Source: Deltaproteobacteria bacterium (GTDB lineage Bacteria; Desulfobacterota; Desulfobacteria; Desulfobacterales; Desulfobacteraceae). Taken from it: a stretch of DNA of 42,847 bases. Position 1 is the stretch's first letter. Each line of letters opens with the position of its first letter. Under the pieces are notes generated by a model. It saw nothing but the letters and a program-made list of their open reading frames with translations, made no database searches and was not told the origin of the DNA. Shown here piece by piece: positions 6,824 to 16,125 of this stretch. A program made the translations under genes and the position numbers. The stretch lies in assembly GCA_027858995.1 (NCBI GenBank), contig JAQIBP010000028.1, positions 1 through 42,847 on the forward strand, read 5' to 3'.

Positions 6824-9800
6824 ATGAAATTATGCCGAAAATGTGGTCAGCTTGTGGCCGAAAAAATTTTGTCCTGCCCTTCCTGCGGGAACGAAGTTGT
6901 TGAAGGCAGAAAATATATTGATGATTATCAAATTGTAGAGGTTCTCCACGAAGGCTTTTCCAGCATACTATGCCGTGCTGCCAAAGATGGCATGGATGAT
7001 CCGGTGATGATACGTATTTTCACTCCCCAATCCGGAGTTGATGAGAAGATAGCTGACCGGTTGCAAAAGGAGCTTGAGGAGCTAAAAAAACTTCCGGAAA
7101 ACTATTTTGTAAGACATCTTGAGATCCGTAAATCTTCCGACGGACTTTGGTATAGGGTCAGTGAATGGATTGAAGTAGAAACCTGGAGCAGCTTATTGGC
7201 CTCGGGCCGCTTTCAGGATTATCGAACAGCTTTAAAACTTTTTTACAAGATAGTATCAATTCTCGAGGGTCTCCACCAGATAGGACATTTTATCCCCCAC
7301 CTTATTTTAAATGACCTTATTGTAATCAAGGACGACAATGAAAACCTTGAAGTTAAAATAGATTATAAACTCTCCCGATTTCTTAATCCTCAGGTGGATC
7401 AGTCTCCTCCAATGCTAAAGAAACTTATTTCCAGCCATCCGGATATTAAAAACCTGCGCCCTCTTGATTTCAGAAGTGGTATATGGTCTTTGGGAAAAGT
7501 CTTTGTGGAAATTCTTTCTGCTGACTATGAAATCACAGATTTTCAGGCCAAAATTGATGAATTGCAGATTCCACATGATGCTCAGGTTCTGCTTAAAATT
7601 ATGTTGGCTGATGATCCTGATCTCAGGCCCGGATCCATGGCAGAGGTGGCTGAAGACCTAAGGCAGATAATAAATAAGAAGATTGAAACCATACCATCTC
7701 CTGTACGTGAAATCAGAGGACTTAAAAAAAGGATAAGCCTTCTGCTGCTTGTTATGGTTCTGCTGCTTGTGCTTGGTATATTGGCGTGGCTCTATTTTCC
7801 TTTTAAAAATCAAAATAGCGAGGTGGTACTTGAAGATTTTGCAAACAGATATTCTTCATCTGTAGCCTTTATTGTAGCTGACTACTGGCTGAAGGATGGA
7901 GAAACCTATTTTTACCGTAATCGAACCGAAGGAACTGCCTTTCTGGTGGATAAAGAAGGCTTTCTCTTGACGAATCGCCATGTTGCCTGCCCATGGCTGG
8001 AGGATAATAACCTTTATGCAATTATCAACAGGCTTAAACTGCTTCAAAAACCAGTGCACTTTGGTTATCAACTCTTTTTATGGTTTGAAGGAGAAAAGGC
8101 TTTTAAACGCCTGCCTGATTTTCCAGGCAGACTTGATTTAGAAGATATTTATTTTGTTGAATCAGCTTACAGCACTAATGGGGTTCCTCAACTTACCATA
8201 GCCGGGGTTGCAAAATCGCCGGTTAAGACCTGGCAGATTATCAAATCCCCCCTTAAAGATGATTTTGCCATCCTAAAAGCAGATAAACTGCCTGAAGGAT
8301 TGGAACCCCTGCCAATTGACTATGAAATGGAAGCATTGAAAATTCAAAAACTTTCACCTGTTATTACTCTTGGATTTCCTCTGGGCAGCCGTACCCAGGA
8401 AAAAACGGTTAACGTAAGCGTGACAAGGGGGCATGTACGCCGAACATTTGAAAATATGCTTCAGGTTGATACTTCAATACACAGGGGCAACAGTGGGGGT
8501 CCTATTATTGATACCAGCGGAAAGGTTATAGGTATCGCCTCAAAAGTGGCAGTGGGCCGCACTGCCGGACCTATACCTATAATAACTCTCCTGCCGGATA
8601 TAGGGATGGTGCTGCCCATTACCAAGGCTGCAATCTTTCTTGATGAGTTGAAAGCCGGACAGACCAAATGGAATGGGGTTTTGGATCTATCTGTTGATAT
8701 CAAAATAAAACAGATTACTGATTTAGCCCGTAAGGGGCAATGGGATAAAGCCATGGCACTGGCTGATCAGGAACTAAAGGTAAGCTTTCATCCCATGCTG
8801 GTTATGACAGCAGGGATGATGCACTTTTATTCTCAGGACTATAAGGGAGCAAAGCATCTTTTTGCTCAAGTCTTATCAATGGACAGAGAAAACAGTAGTG
8901 CAAGGCTAATGCTTTTTTTAATGGACTGGCTGAAAAATAAATCTGCTGTAAACCCTTATCGCCAGGCATTAATTGCTTTGGACTGGCGATCTCCATTTGA
9001 ATTTTATGGTTATCTGGTACAGGTTCTGGAAAGAGTTGTAAATGAAAAATCAGCCATTAGAGGGGGATATTCTGAAAATGAAAAAAGCTGGCTTTACTAC
9101 ATAATAAGCCTCATGCGGATAAAAGAGGGAGATATGGCAGATGCTGAGAAACTTTTAAAAAAGGCTGTTCTGGTACCTGACACTGAAAGCTGGCCTTTTT
9201 TCCTTTCCATGTCCAAGCTGGAGCAAGTTCAAATGCAAAGATTGGCATCTTTACATAAAAAAATCAAAAGGATTGCATATCAGGCTGATATAGATAGCTT
9301 TTCCAAGACCATAAAAAAAGAGTACGGACTAAAAAGGGAACAGGTTGAAAAGCTTGCCCCTCTTATTGCCAAATTTAAATCAAGCTCCATAACTCCAGGG
9401 AATAAGAAAGAAATATTAGAAAAAATCATGGTGATTGTTAAGAATGATGAAACTCTCCTTGTGGGACTTACCTATTACAGTGCCATGAACGAAGAGTGGG
9501 AACTTGCCCTGAAGTATGCCCGGGCATTCCTTGAAGTTGAGGGTAGAGAAAGTGCAGGATTTTTAAGTATTGGCCTGCTGGAGCCTTGCATACTTAACAA
9601 AATCGGCCAAAAAGATGAGGCCATGAAAAAGCTTGAAGTATTCAGCAGCCAGATCAAAAATCAATGGTACAGACATATTGCAAAATGCCTGTTGGGTGAA
9701 GAAACCGAGAAATCCCTGGTGCAGAGAGCCGGTGAAAGCCCTGAATATCTCATTACTGCACAGTGCGCTTTAGGATTCTGGGCAGAAGGTGCCGGGAAAA

Positions 9801-9901
9801 ACAAGAAAGCTTTAAAACACTATAAAGAAGCCCTTGGATCGTATATGGATGAGTGGTTTGAATATGAATTTACCATGGAGCGCATCAAAAAATTGAGATA
9901 G
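6824..9901 (+). CDS. zinc ribbon-pseudokinase-TM-trypsin-like protease-repeat protein
   Basis: A 1025-residue membrane protein. Domain order: zinc ribbon (Cys4, Cys7, Cys18, Cys21); a Ser/Thr-kinase-like domain (about 35-285); one transmembrane helix (about 304-324); a trypsin-like (HtrA-type) protease with intact triad His386 (LLTNRHVAC), Asp479 or 480 (KDDFAIL) and Ser557 (HRGNSGGP); then a helical TPR-like region (about 635-1025). The kinase part looks dead: HRD is replaced by IPHLILND, DFG by DYK, the glycine loop is lost and the VAIK lysine is Arg (VMIRIF). By topology the protease would be outside the membrane and the pseudokinase inside. It may sense a cytoplasmic state and control periplasmic proteolysis; no partner is encoded next to it. 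Stands alone between two intergenic gaps. Confidence 0.82.
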   Translation: MKLCRKCGQLVAEKILSCPSCGNEVVEGRKYIDDYQIVEVLHEGFSSILCRAAKDGMDDPVMIRIFTPQSGVDEKIADRLQKELEELKKLPENYFVRHLEIRKSSDGLWYRVSEWIEVETWSSLLASGRFQDYRTALKLFYKIVSILEGLHQIGHFIPHLILNDLIVIKDDNENLEVKIDYKLSRFLNPQVDQSPPMLKKLISSHPDIKNLRPLDFRSGIWSLGKVFVEILSADYEITDFQAKIDELQIPHDAQVLLKIMLADDPDLRPGSMAEVAEDLRQIINKKIETIPSPVREIRGLKKRISLLLLVMVLLLVLGILAWLYFPFKNQNSEVVLEDFANRYSSSVAFIVADYWLKDGETYFYRNRTEGTAFLVDKEGFLLTNRHVACPWLEDNNLYAIINRLKLLQKPVHFGYQLFLWFEGEKAFKRLPDFPGRLDLEDIYFVESAYSTNGVPQLTIAGVAKSPVKTWQIIKSPLKDDFAILKADKLPEGLEPLPIDYEMEALKIQKLSPVITLGFPLGSRTQEKTVNVSVTRGHVRRTFENMLQVDTSIHRGNSGGPIIDTSGKVIGIASKVAVGRTAGPIPIITLLPDIGMVLPITKAAIFLDELKAGQTKWNGVLDLSVDIKIKQITDLARKGQWDKAMALADQELKVSFHPMLVMTAGMMHFYSQDYKGAKHLFAQVLSMDRENSSARLMLFLMDWLKNKSAVNPYRQALIALDWRSPFEFYGYLVQVLERVVNEKSAIRGGYSENEKSWLYYIISLMRIKEGDMADAEKLLKKAVLVPDTESWPFFLSMSKLEQVQMQRLASLHKKIKRIAYQADIDSFSKTIKKEYGLKREQVEKLAPLIAKFKSSSITPGNKKEILEKIMVIVKNDETLLVGLTYYSAMNEEWELALKYARAFLEVEGRESAGFLSIGLLEPCILNKIGQKDEAMKKLEVFSSQIKNQWYRHIAKCLLGEETEKSLVQRAGESPEYLITAQCALGFWAEGAGKNKKALKHYKEALGSYMDEWFEYEFTMERIKKLR

Positions 9902-9995
9902 GATTTTTTATTCAGTTTTTAAAACTCTTGTTCGGCCATATTTTGGTAAATCACACCAATTAAATAAAAAAATTATTTGAACAGGCGAAATATCC

Positions 9996-10040
9996 ATATC
10001 ATTTAATATTTGGATTGACATTCCGAATATTAAATGATAT
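9996..10040. promoter_or_regulatory. perfect 15-bp inverted repeat before AAA gene
   Basis: ATATCATTTAATATT (9996-10010) is exactly repeated inverted at 10026-10040, with GG/CC pairing further in and a short loop holding TTGACA (10015-10020). A TATTTA lies 17 bases after TTGACA (10038-10043), only seven bases before the ATG at 10050. It looks like a promoter embedded in an operator; if this promoter is used the mRNA would be nearly leaderless. Confidence 0.5.
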
Positions 10041-10049
10041 TTAAATTTC

Positions 10050-11195
10050 ATGATTCAGAGACACTCATATATAAAAAAACTTAAAGATGCAATAAGACGC
10101 ACCTCTGTAGTCTCTATGCTGGGACCAAGACAATGTGGAAAAACAACATTAGCAAGATTGTTAGAAAAGGAATACCAAGCTGTATTTTTTGATCTGGAAT
10201 CTCCTCAGGATCAAATGAGATTACAGAACCCTGAATTAATGTTAGGCGCTTTAAAAGGCCTGGTCATAATTGATGAGATTCAGATAATGCCTGAACTCTT
10301 TGGAATTTTACGGGTGTTGGTAGACAGAACTGAAAATAAAACCAAATTTCTTATACTTGGGAGTGCCTCCCCACATATCATTAAAAATGTTTCAGAAACG
10401 CTTGCAGGAAGAGCTGAGTTTATAGAACTGACCGGGTTTGATTATATTGAAACAGGTGAGAACAGGGACTATATCAATACCCTCTGGTTAAGGGGCAGTT
10501 TCCCCAGGTCTTATCTCTCTGATTCTTTAGAAGATAGCTTAGCCTGGCGTGAAGGTTTTATACGTACTTTTCTGGAACGAGATATCCCCCAACTCGGTAT
10601 TACTATTCCTGCCATAGCCATGCGAAGATTCTGGACAATGCTTGCTCACTATCATGGCCAAACACTGAATGCATCAGAAATAGGTAGATCATTGGGATTA
10701 TCAGATAAAACTATTCGTTCATATCTTGATATTTTAACCGGTACTTATATGATGCGCCAACTTTTGCCCTGGTATGAAAATATAGGGAAACGACAGGTAA
10801 AAGCACCCAAAATCTATTTTCGGGATGTGGGGATACTGCATAGTTTGCTAACTATTACAGATATGGACAGCCTGATGGTCAATCCTCGTCTTGGTGCTTC
10901 CTGGGAGGGGTTTGCTCTTGAACAAGTTCTTCGAATTTTGCAACCGGCAGATGCATATTTCTGGGCAACATATAGTGGCGCAGAACTGGATCTATTATTT
11001 TTTAAACATGGTAAAAAATATGGAATTGAATTTAAGTTTAATGAAGCTCCAAAACTGACAAAATCAATGCGTATTGCGGTAAAAGATCTGAGCCTTACCC
11101 ACCTTTGGGTAGTTCATCCCGGTAAGCATATGTTCCCGGTAGAGAAACATATTTCTATGTTACCCTTACATCAAATATCAAAAATTGCGTTTTAA
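10050..11195 (+). CDS. AAA ATPase with DUF4143 domain
   Basis: A 381-residue ATPase of the widespread AAA_14/DUF4143 type. Walker A is GPRQCGKTT (near residue 25-33), Walker B LVIIDEIQ, and the sensor-like strand is FLILGSASP. The second half has a winged-helix-like segment (SEIGRSLGLSDKTIRSYLDIL) and a C-terminal nuclease-like fold with GAELDLLF and KYGIEFKF, the usual DUF4143 ending. The cellular role of this family is not established; such genes are often solitary and mobile. No good ribosome-binding site precedes the ATG, which follows directly on the inverted repeat. It converges on the acyl-CoA dehydrogenase gene. Confidence 0.88.
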   Translation: MIQRHSYIKKLKDAIRRTSVVSMLGPRQCGKTTLARLLEKEYQAVFFDLESPQDQMRLQNPELMLGALKGLVIIDEIQIMPELFGILRVLVDRTENKTKFLILGSASPHIIKNVSETLAGRAEFIELTGFDYIETGENRDYINTLWLRGSFPRSYLSDSLEDSLAWREGFIRTFLERDIPQLGITIPAIAMRRFWTMLAHYHGQTLNASEIGRSLGLSDKTIRSYLDILTGTYMMRQLLPWYENIGKRQVKAPKIYFRDVGILHSLLTITDMDSLMVNPRLGASWEGFALEQVLRILQPADAYFWATYSGAELDLLFFKHGKKYGIEFKFNEAPKLTKSMRIAVKDLSLTHLWVVHPGKHMFPVEKHISMLPLHQISKIAF

Positions 11196-11270
11196 TATTC
11201 ATACAGGTCTCATTACTTTATCCCCAAAGCATGCCAGTAAGATTTAAATCCTGATTTTGACAATTTTTAG

Positions 11271-13067
11271 TCAGGTAAAACAGTCATCAGGCATATCAAG
11301 TGTTACTTTGGTCTTATTTGTTAATGTTTCAGATAAACCTTTCATTTTAGGCAGTTCATGGGAGAAAAAGTAATCTGCCACATGAATTTTGCCATTATAA
11401 AACAGGGTATCTTTTTTATTTGAGTTTTTGTTTTTAAGGGCATGTGATGCTGCATCCGCCATAATTAACCACTGCCAGGCAATTACCAGGATTCCAAACA
11501 TTTCAAGATAGAGGCTTGCATCGGCAAGATATGCCTCGACTCCTTTTTCCCTTGCAAGGGTTCCCAACACCATGGTGGTCTTTTCTAAAATAGTCATAGC
11601 TTCTGCCATATCCTGGGCCATCCCATCAAGATTTTTGTGATGTTTTGCTGTTTTAATGCTCTCTTCCATCTCCTGTTTAAGCAGGATTAAAGCTCTGCCT
11701 TTTTCCATAACAACTTTTCTTCCAAGAAGATCTAAACCCTGAATTCCGGTTGTACCTTCATGGATTGTATGAATTCTCATATCCCTGAAATGCTGTTCAA
11801 CAGGGAAGTCATCGCAGTATCCATATCCGCCGAAACATTGAATAGCAGAACTTGTGGATAAAATTCCCATTTCTGAAGGATATGTTTTGGCCACAGGAGT
11901 TAGGATTTCCAGTAGCAGATGGCAATCTTTGTTTGCAGGGTCACAGGCAAGGATATCTTCATACATGCCGCATTGAAGAATCAGGGAGAGAGAGCCCTCA
12001 ACCACAGCACGCTGGAACAGGAGCATGCGCTTGACATCTGGATGCTGGATAATTGGAATGGGTATGGAATCTTTGGGATCTGTAATTTTTCTGCCCTGAA
12101 GCCTGGTCCTGCAATAATCAAGAGCTGCATGATAAGCTGAAGTAGCAATGGCAGTTGCTCCCATGCCAACTTCAAGTCTTGCATTATTCATCATCTGGAA
12201 CATATATGAAAGGCCTTTATGTTCTTTTCCCACAAGCCAGCCAATACAATTATCTTTTTCACCCATACGAAGTCCTGTAATAGGTGCTCCTCGATATCCA
12301 AGTTTGTGAAACAGCTGGGTAACAATAACATCATTTTCAATTAAGCTGCCATTGTCACCTGGTCTCAATTTTGGCACAACAAAAAGCGAAATACCTTTTG
12401 CTCCGGCAGGAGCTCCTTTTATCCTTGCCAGCATGAGATGAATTACATTCTCCACTCCATCATGGTCACCGGCAGATATAAAGATTTTTTCCCCATTGAT
12501 TTTATACTGCCCTTTTCCAATGGGTATCGCCTCGACGCACAGATCTCCAAGAGATGTCCCAGCTTCAGGTTCTGTAAGCGCCATTGTTCCCTGCCATTTA
12601 CCTGAAAGCATTGGAGGAATATAGGTGTCTTGAACCTGTTTTGATCCAAAACTTAAAATCAGTTTTGCAGCCCCCATGGTAAGGCCTGCATATACTGAAG
12701 CTGAATAGTTAGCTGTGGCAAAAATAAAATTAATACATAAAAGAAGGGAGGAGGGCATATTTTCCCCATCCCATTTTTCAGGAAAGCCTGCTGCAATCCA
12801 GCCGTCTTTTCCCAATGTTTCAAGCATGGGCTTGACCCCTTCATGGACATGAACCTGGCCATTTTTCAATGATGGAGGATTGCGGTCCATCTCTTCAAAC
12901 ATGGGATGCATGGTTTTTTTTGCAAGTTCAGCAGCTGCCTTGAAAATCATATCAATGGTTTTTGGAGTGTGGTCATTTAGATAATCAGGGGTATCTGATG
13001 GGTATTTTCCTTTTCTTGAAAAAAGGGTAAACTTAAGATTTTTCATGCTCATGAATTTGTCTGCCAT
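11271..13067 (-). CDS. acyl-CoA dehydrogenase, ~600-residue type (second of pair)
   Basis: FAD acyl-CoA dehydrogenase of 598 residues with the extra C-terminal domain of the FadE5-like class. The flavin/substrate motif ALTEPEAGTSLGDL (about 164-176) and the catalytic base Glu437 in IHEGTTGIQGLDLLGRK are present. It starts 11 bases after the stop of the similar upstream gene, with AAGGA as ribosome-binding site, so the two form an operon with the SDR gene. The two dehydrogenases differ throughout, so this is an old duplication, possibly forming a heteromer. Substrate unknown; in sulfate reducers this class acts on long-chain or substituted succinyl/alkyl acyl-CoAs. Confidence 0.87.
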   Translation of the reverse strand: MADKFMSMKNLKFTLFSRKGKYPSDTPDYLNDHTPKTIDMIFKAAAELAKKTMHPMFEEMDRNPPSLKNGQVHVHEGVKPMLETLGKDGWIAAGFPEKWDGENMPSSLLLCINFIFATANYSASVYAGLTMGAAKLILSFGSKQVQDTYIPPMLSGKWQGTMALTEPEAGTSLGDLCVEAIPIGKGQYKINGEKIFISAGDHDGVENVIHLMLARIKGAPAGAKGISLFVVPKLRPGDNGSLIENDVIVTQLFHKLGYRGAPITGLRMGEKDNCIGWLVGKEHKGLSYMFQMMNNARLEVGMGATAIATSAYHAALDYCRTRLQGRKITDPKDSIPIPIIQHPDVKRMLLFQRAVVEGSLSLILQCGMYEDILACDPANKDCHLLLEILTPVAKTYPSEMGILSTSSAIQCFGGYGYCDDFPVEQHFRDMRIHTIHEGTTGIQGLDLLGRKVVMEKGRALILLKQEMEESIKTAKHHKNLDGMAQDMAEAMTILEKTTMVLGTLAREKGVEAYLADASLYLEMFGILVIAWQWLIMADAASHALKNKNSNKKDTLFYNGKIHVADYFFSHELPKMKGLSETLTNKTKVTLDMPDDCFT

Positions 13068-13078
13068 GGTCTTTTCCT

Positions 13079-14890
13079 TTAGTCAAAAGAGGCTTCATCC
13101 ATACTTAAGGCTGCATCTGACAATGCCTGAACAGATGCCATTCTTCCCTGGGTCACCGGCAGCGCTGTTTCCATATAGAAACGGGCAGAGGTAACAATAC
13201 CGTTGTAAAAAATCTGATCTTTTTTCCCGCTCTTTTTTTCAAGGGATTTTACAGCAGTAAGTGCCCGCCATAAATGCATCCATCCCATGACCACATCCCC
13301 TGTTGCCTCAAGAAAAGGGTGGGCATTGGCAAAGGCTGTGGCATATTTTTCAGACATGGCAGCACTCCCAAGCCCAAAGGCAGTAATCCCAAGTGTTTCA
13401 GCTGCCTTGCCAAGGGATTCAGCCATGGATGTTAATGATTCAACCTCTTTTGCAGCAGCAATAGTTTTACCCATTTCATCAAGAAGAGCTTTAAAAACCA
13501 TGCCTTTTTTCATTCCCAGTTTACGGCCCAGTAAATCCATGGCCTGGATACCGTCGGTACCTTCATAAATAGATGCAATTTTCACATCCCTGACAAGCTG
13601 TTCCACAGGGAACTCTTTTATGTATCCATAACCGCCAAAAACCTGTACAGCCTGGACACACACTTCAAAACCCCGCTGGGCACAATAGGCTTTAGCTACA
13701 GGGGTTAAAAGCTCGATCATGTCCCCTGCCTGCTCTCGTTGTGCTTTATCTTCTGCATTTTCTTTTTCATCAACACACATGGTGATATAATAAATCATGC
13801 TTCTCATTCCATCCACATGAGCCTTCATCCAGGTCAGCATTCTTCTCACATCCGGGTGGCCTATGATGGGGATGGATTCAGCTTCCGGGTCCTTGATGCT
13901 GGCAAGATCTTTGCCCTGGATCCGCTGCCTGGCATAATCAAGGGCATAAAGATAGGCAAGGGATGCTGTGGTACTGCCCTGAAATGCAACACTGATTCTT
14001 GCCTCGTTCATCATATGGAACATGATTTGAAGACCTTTGTTCTCTTCTCCCAGCAGAAAACCACGGCACTCTCCTTTGGAACCCAGAGCCATGGAGCAGG
14101 TTGCAGATCCATGGAATCCCATTTTCTCTTCAATTCCCACACATTGGACATCATTGGGGTTTGCCAGGCTTTTATCCTCATTGACCCAGATCTTTGGAAC
14201 AATAAATATAGAAATTCCACTGCTTCCTTTTGGCGCACCCTCAATTCGTGCCAGAACCGGGTGGATGATATTTTCCGTCATATCATGTTCACCATCTGTG
14301 ATAAAAATTTTATTCCCTGTAATTGAGTATGTACCGTCACTGTTTTTTTTGGCAGATGTGGTAAGGGCACCCACGTCAGATCCGGCTTCTGGCTCGGTGA
14401 GAAGCATGGTACCGCCCCATTTGGCAGTATAGAGATTTTCAAGAAACATATCTTTTAACTGTTTTGTTCCAAAAATTTCAATCATCTTTCCAGTGCCGTG
14501 CCCCATATGGATATACCCGCTCAGGGCATAATTGGCTCCTGTAGTATACTCCATGATAGCAATACTGATGAGAAAAGGTAATCCCTGGCCGCCCCAGTCA
14601 GGGTCTTCCATTGTGGAGGTCAAATCTGCCTCCCTAACCACTTGTCTGGCTCTATGAAAGGAATCAGGCACTGATACTTTGCCGTTTTTAAACAAAACCC
14701 CCTCTTTATCACCATCTGCCAGGGTGGGTAAAATTTCTTTAATTGCCAGTTTCCTGGCTTCGGAAAGAATCATGTCAAAGATTTTTTTTGAAAACCCTTT
14801 ATATTTTTCATAGTTCAATAATTTTTCAGCATTGAATTGTTCATAAAGGATAAATTCCATATCTTTTTGATCTGCAATAACTTGAGTCAT
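13079..14890 (-). CDS. acyl-CoA dehydrogenase, ~600-residue type (first of pair)
   Basis: A 603-residue acyl-CoA dehydrogenase with C-terminal extension, paralogous to the gene directly downstream. Visible are LLTEPEAGSDVGAL (about 163-176), the FAD-side segment VFGGYGYIKEFPVEQLVRD and the catalytic Glu443 in IYEGTDGIQAMDLLGRK. Transcription probably begins upstream of the SDR gene; an 80-base gap with a perfect hairpin separates the SDR from this gene. With the SDR (a possible 3-hydroxyacyl-CoA or alcohol dehydrogenase) it suggests a beta-oxidation-like module for an unidentified acyl-CoA. Confidence 0.87.
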   Translation of the reverse strand: MTQVIADQKDMEFILYEQFNAEKLLNYEKYKGFSKKIFDMILSEARKLAIKEILPTLADGDKEGVLFKNGKVSVPDSFHRARQVVREADLTSTMEDPDWGGQGLPFLISIAIMEYTTGANYALSGYIHMGHGTGKMIEIFGTKQLKDMFLENLYTAKWGGTMLLTEPEAGSDVGALTTSAKKNSDGTYSITGNKIFITDGEHDMTENIIHPVLARIEGAPKGSSGISIFIVPKIWVNEDKSLANPNDVQCVGIEEKMGFHGSATCSMALGSKGECRGFLLGEENKGLQIMFHMMNEARISVAFQGSTTASLAYLYALDYARQRIQGKDLASIKDPEAESIPIIGHPDVRRMLTWMKAHVDGMRSMIYYITMCVDEKENAEDKAQREQAGDMIELLTPVAKAYCAQRGFEVCVQAVQVFGGYGYIKEFPVEQLVRDVKIASIYEGTDGIQAMDLLGRKLGMKKGMVFKALLDEMGKTIAAAKEVESLTSMAESLGKAAETLGITAFGLGSAAMSEKYATAFANAHPFLEATGDVVMGWMHLWRALTAVKSLEKKSGKKDQIFYNGIVTSARFYMETALPVTQGRMASVQALSDAALSMDEASFD

Positions 14891-14922
14891 ACTCTTTCTC
14901 CTTTCATTTTATATCAGTGTCT

Positions 14923-14958
14923 GACCGAAAACTTGAACAAATTATCAAGTTTTCGGTC
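14923..14958 (-). terminator. perfect 14-bp hairpin between SDR and dehydrogenase genes
   Basis: GACCGAAAACTTGA (14923-14936) pairs exactly with 14945-14958 around an eight-base loop. It lies inside the presumed operon and lacks a T tract, so partial termination, mRNA processing or an operator for an internal promoter are all possible. Confidence 0.45.
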
Positions 14959-14970
14959 GGCACTATTTAA

Positions 14971-15723
14971 CTATGCCAGCATTCCCCCATCACAAATCAG
15001 GCTGGCTCCAGTGGTAAATGAGGCAGCATCAGACACAAGATAGAGCACAGCCCCTGCCATCTCTTCAGGTTTTGCATATCTTCCCATGGGAATCTGAGAT
15101 ACAGCATAATTACAGATTTCTTCTGAAGAGATTATAGCTGATGCAAATTTGGTATCTGTAAGTCCCGGCAGCAGATTATTAATCCTGATTCCTTTTGGCG
15201 CAAGCTCTCTTGCCAGAGTCTGGGTCATGTTTACAAGGGCCGCCTTGGTTGCAGAATAAACTCCCTGGAACATTCCTGGTTTTACTGCATTCACCGATGA
15301 TACATTAACAATGGCTCCTTTATCCTTCATTAATGGCACAGCATGTTTAATCATGAAAAAAGGGCCCTTGATATTTACATCCAGTGTCTTGTCCCAGAGA
15401 CCTTCATCTGCTGTAATCATTTCACCAAAATGGGGGTTGGTGGCAGCATTGTTCACAAGAATATCAAGGGAACCATATTTTTTCATCACTTTATCATACA
15501 TGGCTTTGATCTGATCTGGATATCCTGTATGGCAGGCAATTGCCTCTGCTTTACCTCCCTCTTCCCGGATTTTGGCAGCTGCAGTTTCCAGGGATTCAAT
15601 TTTACGGCTCACCATAATACATTGTGATCCATATTGGGCAAGTTTTTGTGTAATTGCCAGACCTATTCCACGGCTTGCTCCTGTTATAACAGCGATTCTT
15701 CCTTTTAAATTAAAATCCTTCAT
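14971..15723 (-). CDS. short-chain dehydrogenase/reductase
   Basis: Classical SDR of 250 residues: nucleotide-binding TGASRGIG, NNAA, the catalytic serine strand VNVSSVNA and YSATK. The C-terminus FTTGASLICDGGMLA is typical. The second glycine-motif region (MVSRKIESLE, with Arg) suggests NADPH is acceptable, but that is uncertain. It starts with GGAG five bases upstream and is first in the operon with two acyl-CoA dehydrogenases, so it probably oxidises or reduces a hydroxyacyl/oxoacyl intermediate of that pathway. Divergent from the LysR gene. Confidence 0.87.
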   Translation of the reverse strand: MKDFNLKGRIAVITGASRGIGLAITQKLAQYGSQCIMVSRKIESLETAAAKIREEGGKAEAIACHTGYPDQIKAMYDKVMKKYGSLDILVNNAATNPHFGEMITADEGLWDKTLDVNIKGPFFMIKHAVPLMKDKGAIVNVSSVNAVKPGMFQGVYSATKAALVNMTQTLARELAPKGIRINNLLPGLTDTKFASAIISSEEICNYAVSQIPMGRYAKPEEMAGAVLYLVSDAASFTTGASLICDGGMLA

Positions 15724-15763
15724 CTGTCTCCTTTTTATCGATTTTATAATTGTTCTTAAAGTC

Positions 15764-15792
15764 TTTATATTGTTATTTTTGGATTTTTACAA
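15764..15792 (-). promoter_or_regulatory. candidate sigma-70 promoter for SDR operon
   Basis: On the minus strand TTGTAA (complement 15787-15792), 17 bases and TATAAA (complement 15764-15769) are well placed; the predicted start leaves a leader of about 34 bases before the SDR gene with its GGAG site. Confidence 0.45.
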
Positions 15793-15800
15793 TTTTTAAC

Positions 15801-15833
15801 TGTCGAAAAAATAATCAAAAACCGACATATGTC
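15801..15833. promoter_or_regulatory. candidate LysR-type operator
   Basis: TGTCG (15801-15805) and CGACA (15823-15827) form an inverted repeat, and the latter runs into the palindrome GACATATGTC (15824-15833). The position, about 45-75 bases before the predicted SDR transcription start and in the gap to a divergent LysR gene, is where a LysR activator usually binds. The remaining gap to 16125 is AT-rich with no gene. Confidence 0.35.
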
Positions 15834-16125
15834 CTCTTTTTTTTCAGGCTGACAAGGCTCTACGACTTGTAATCATTGTGCTTAATGGAGACCTGTTAAA
15901 AAGCAACTGAGAAGAAATCTTATCAAACTTACTGTTTGGACAGGGCTTTTTATATTTTTACGTCCATCTAAAAACAGACAGATAAAAAATCTGATTGAAT
16001 TTTATAAATTTTTTATGGGTAGTAGATATGAGTTTGACAACGTTAATTAGCTTTTGTATTGTTAATCTCAAACATTGTACTGGTTGATTAAAATTATATT
16101 CGTGGCTAAAAAATAAGGTATCAGT

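Noticed and set aside
13739-14326. 195-codon plus-strand frame
   Set aside because: Antisense to a clear acyl-CoA dehydrogenase; composition (many His, Phe, Cys) is that of a shadow frame.
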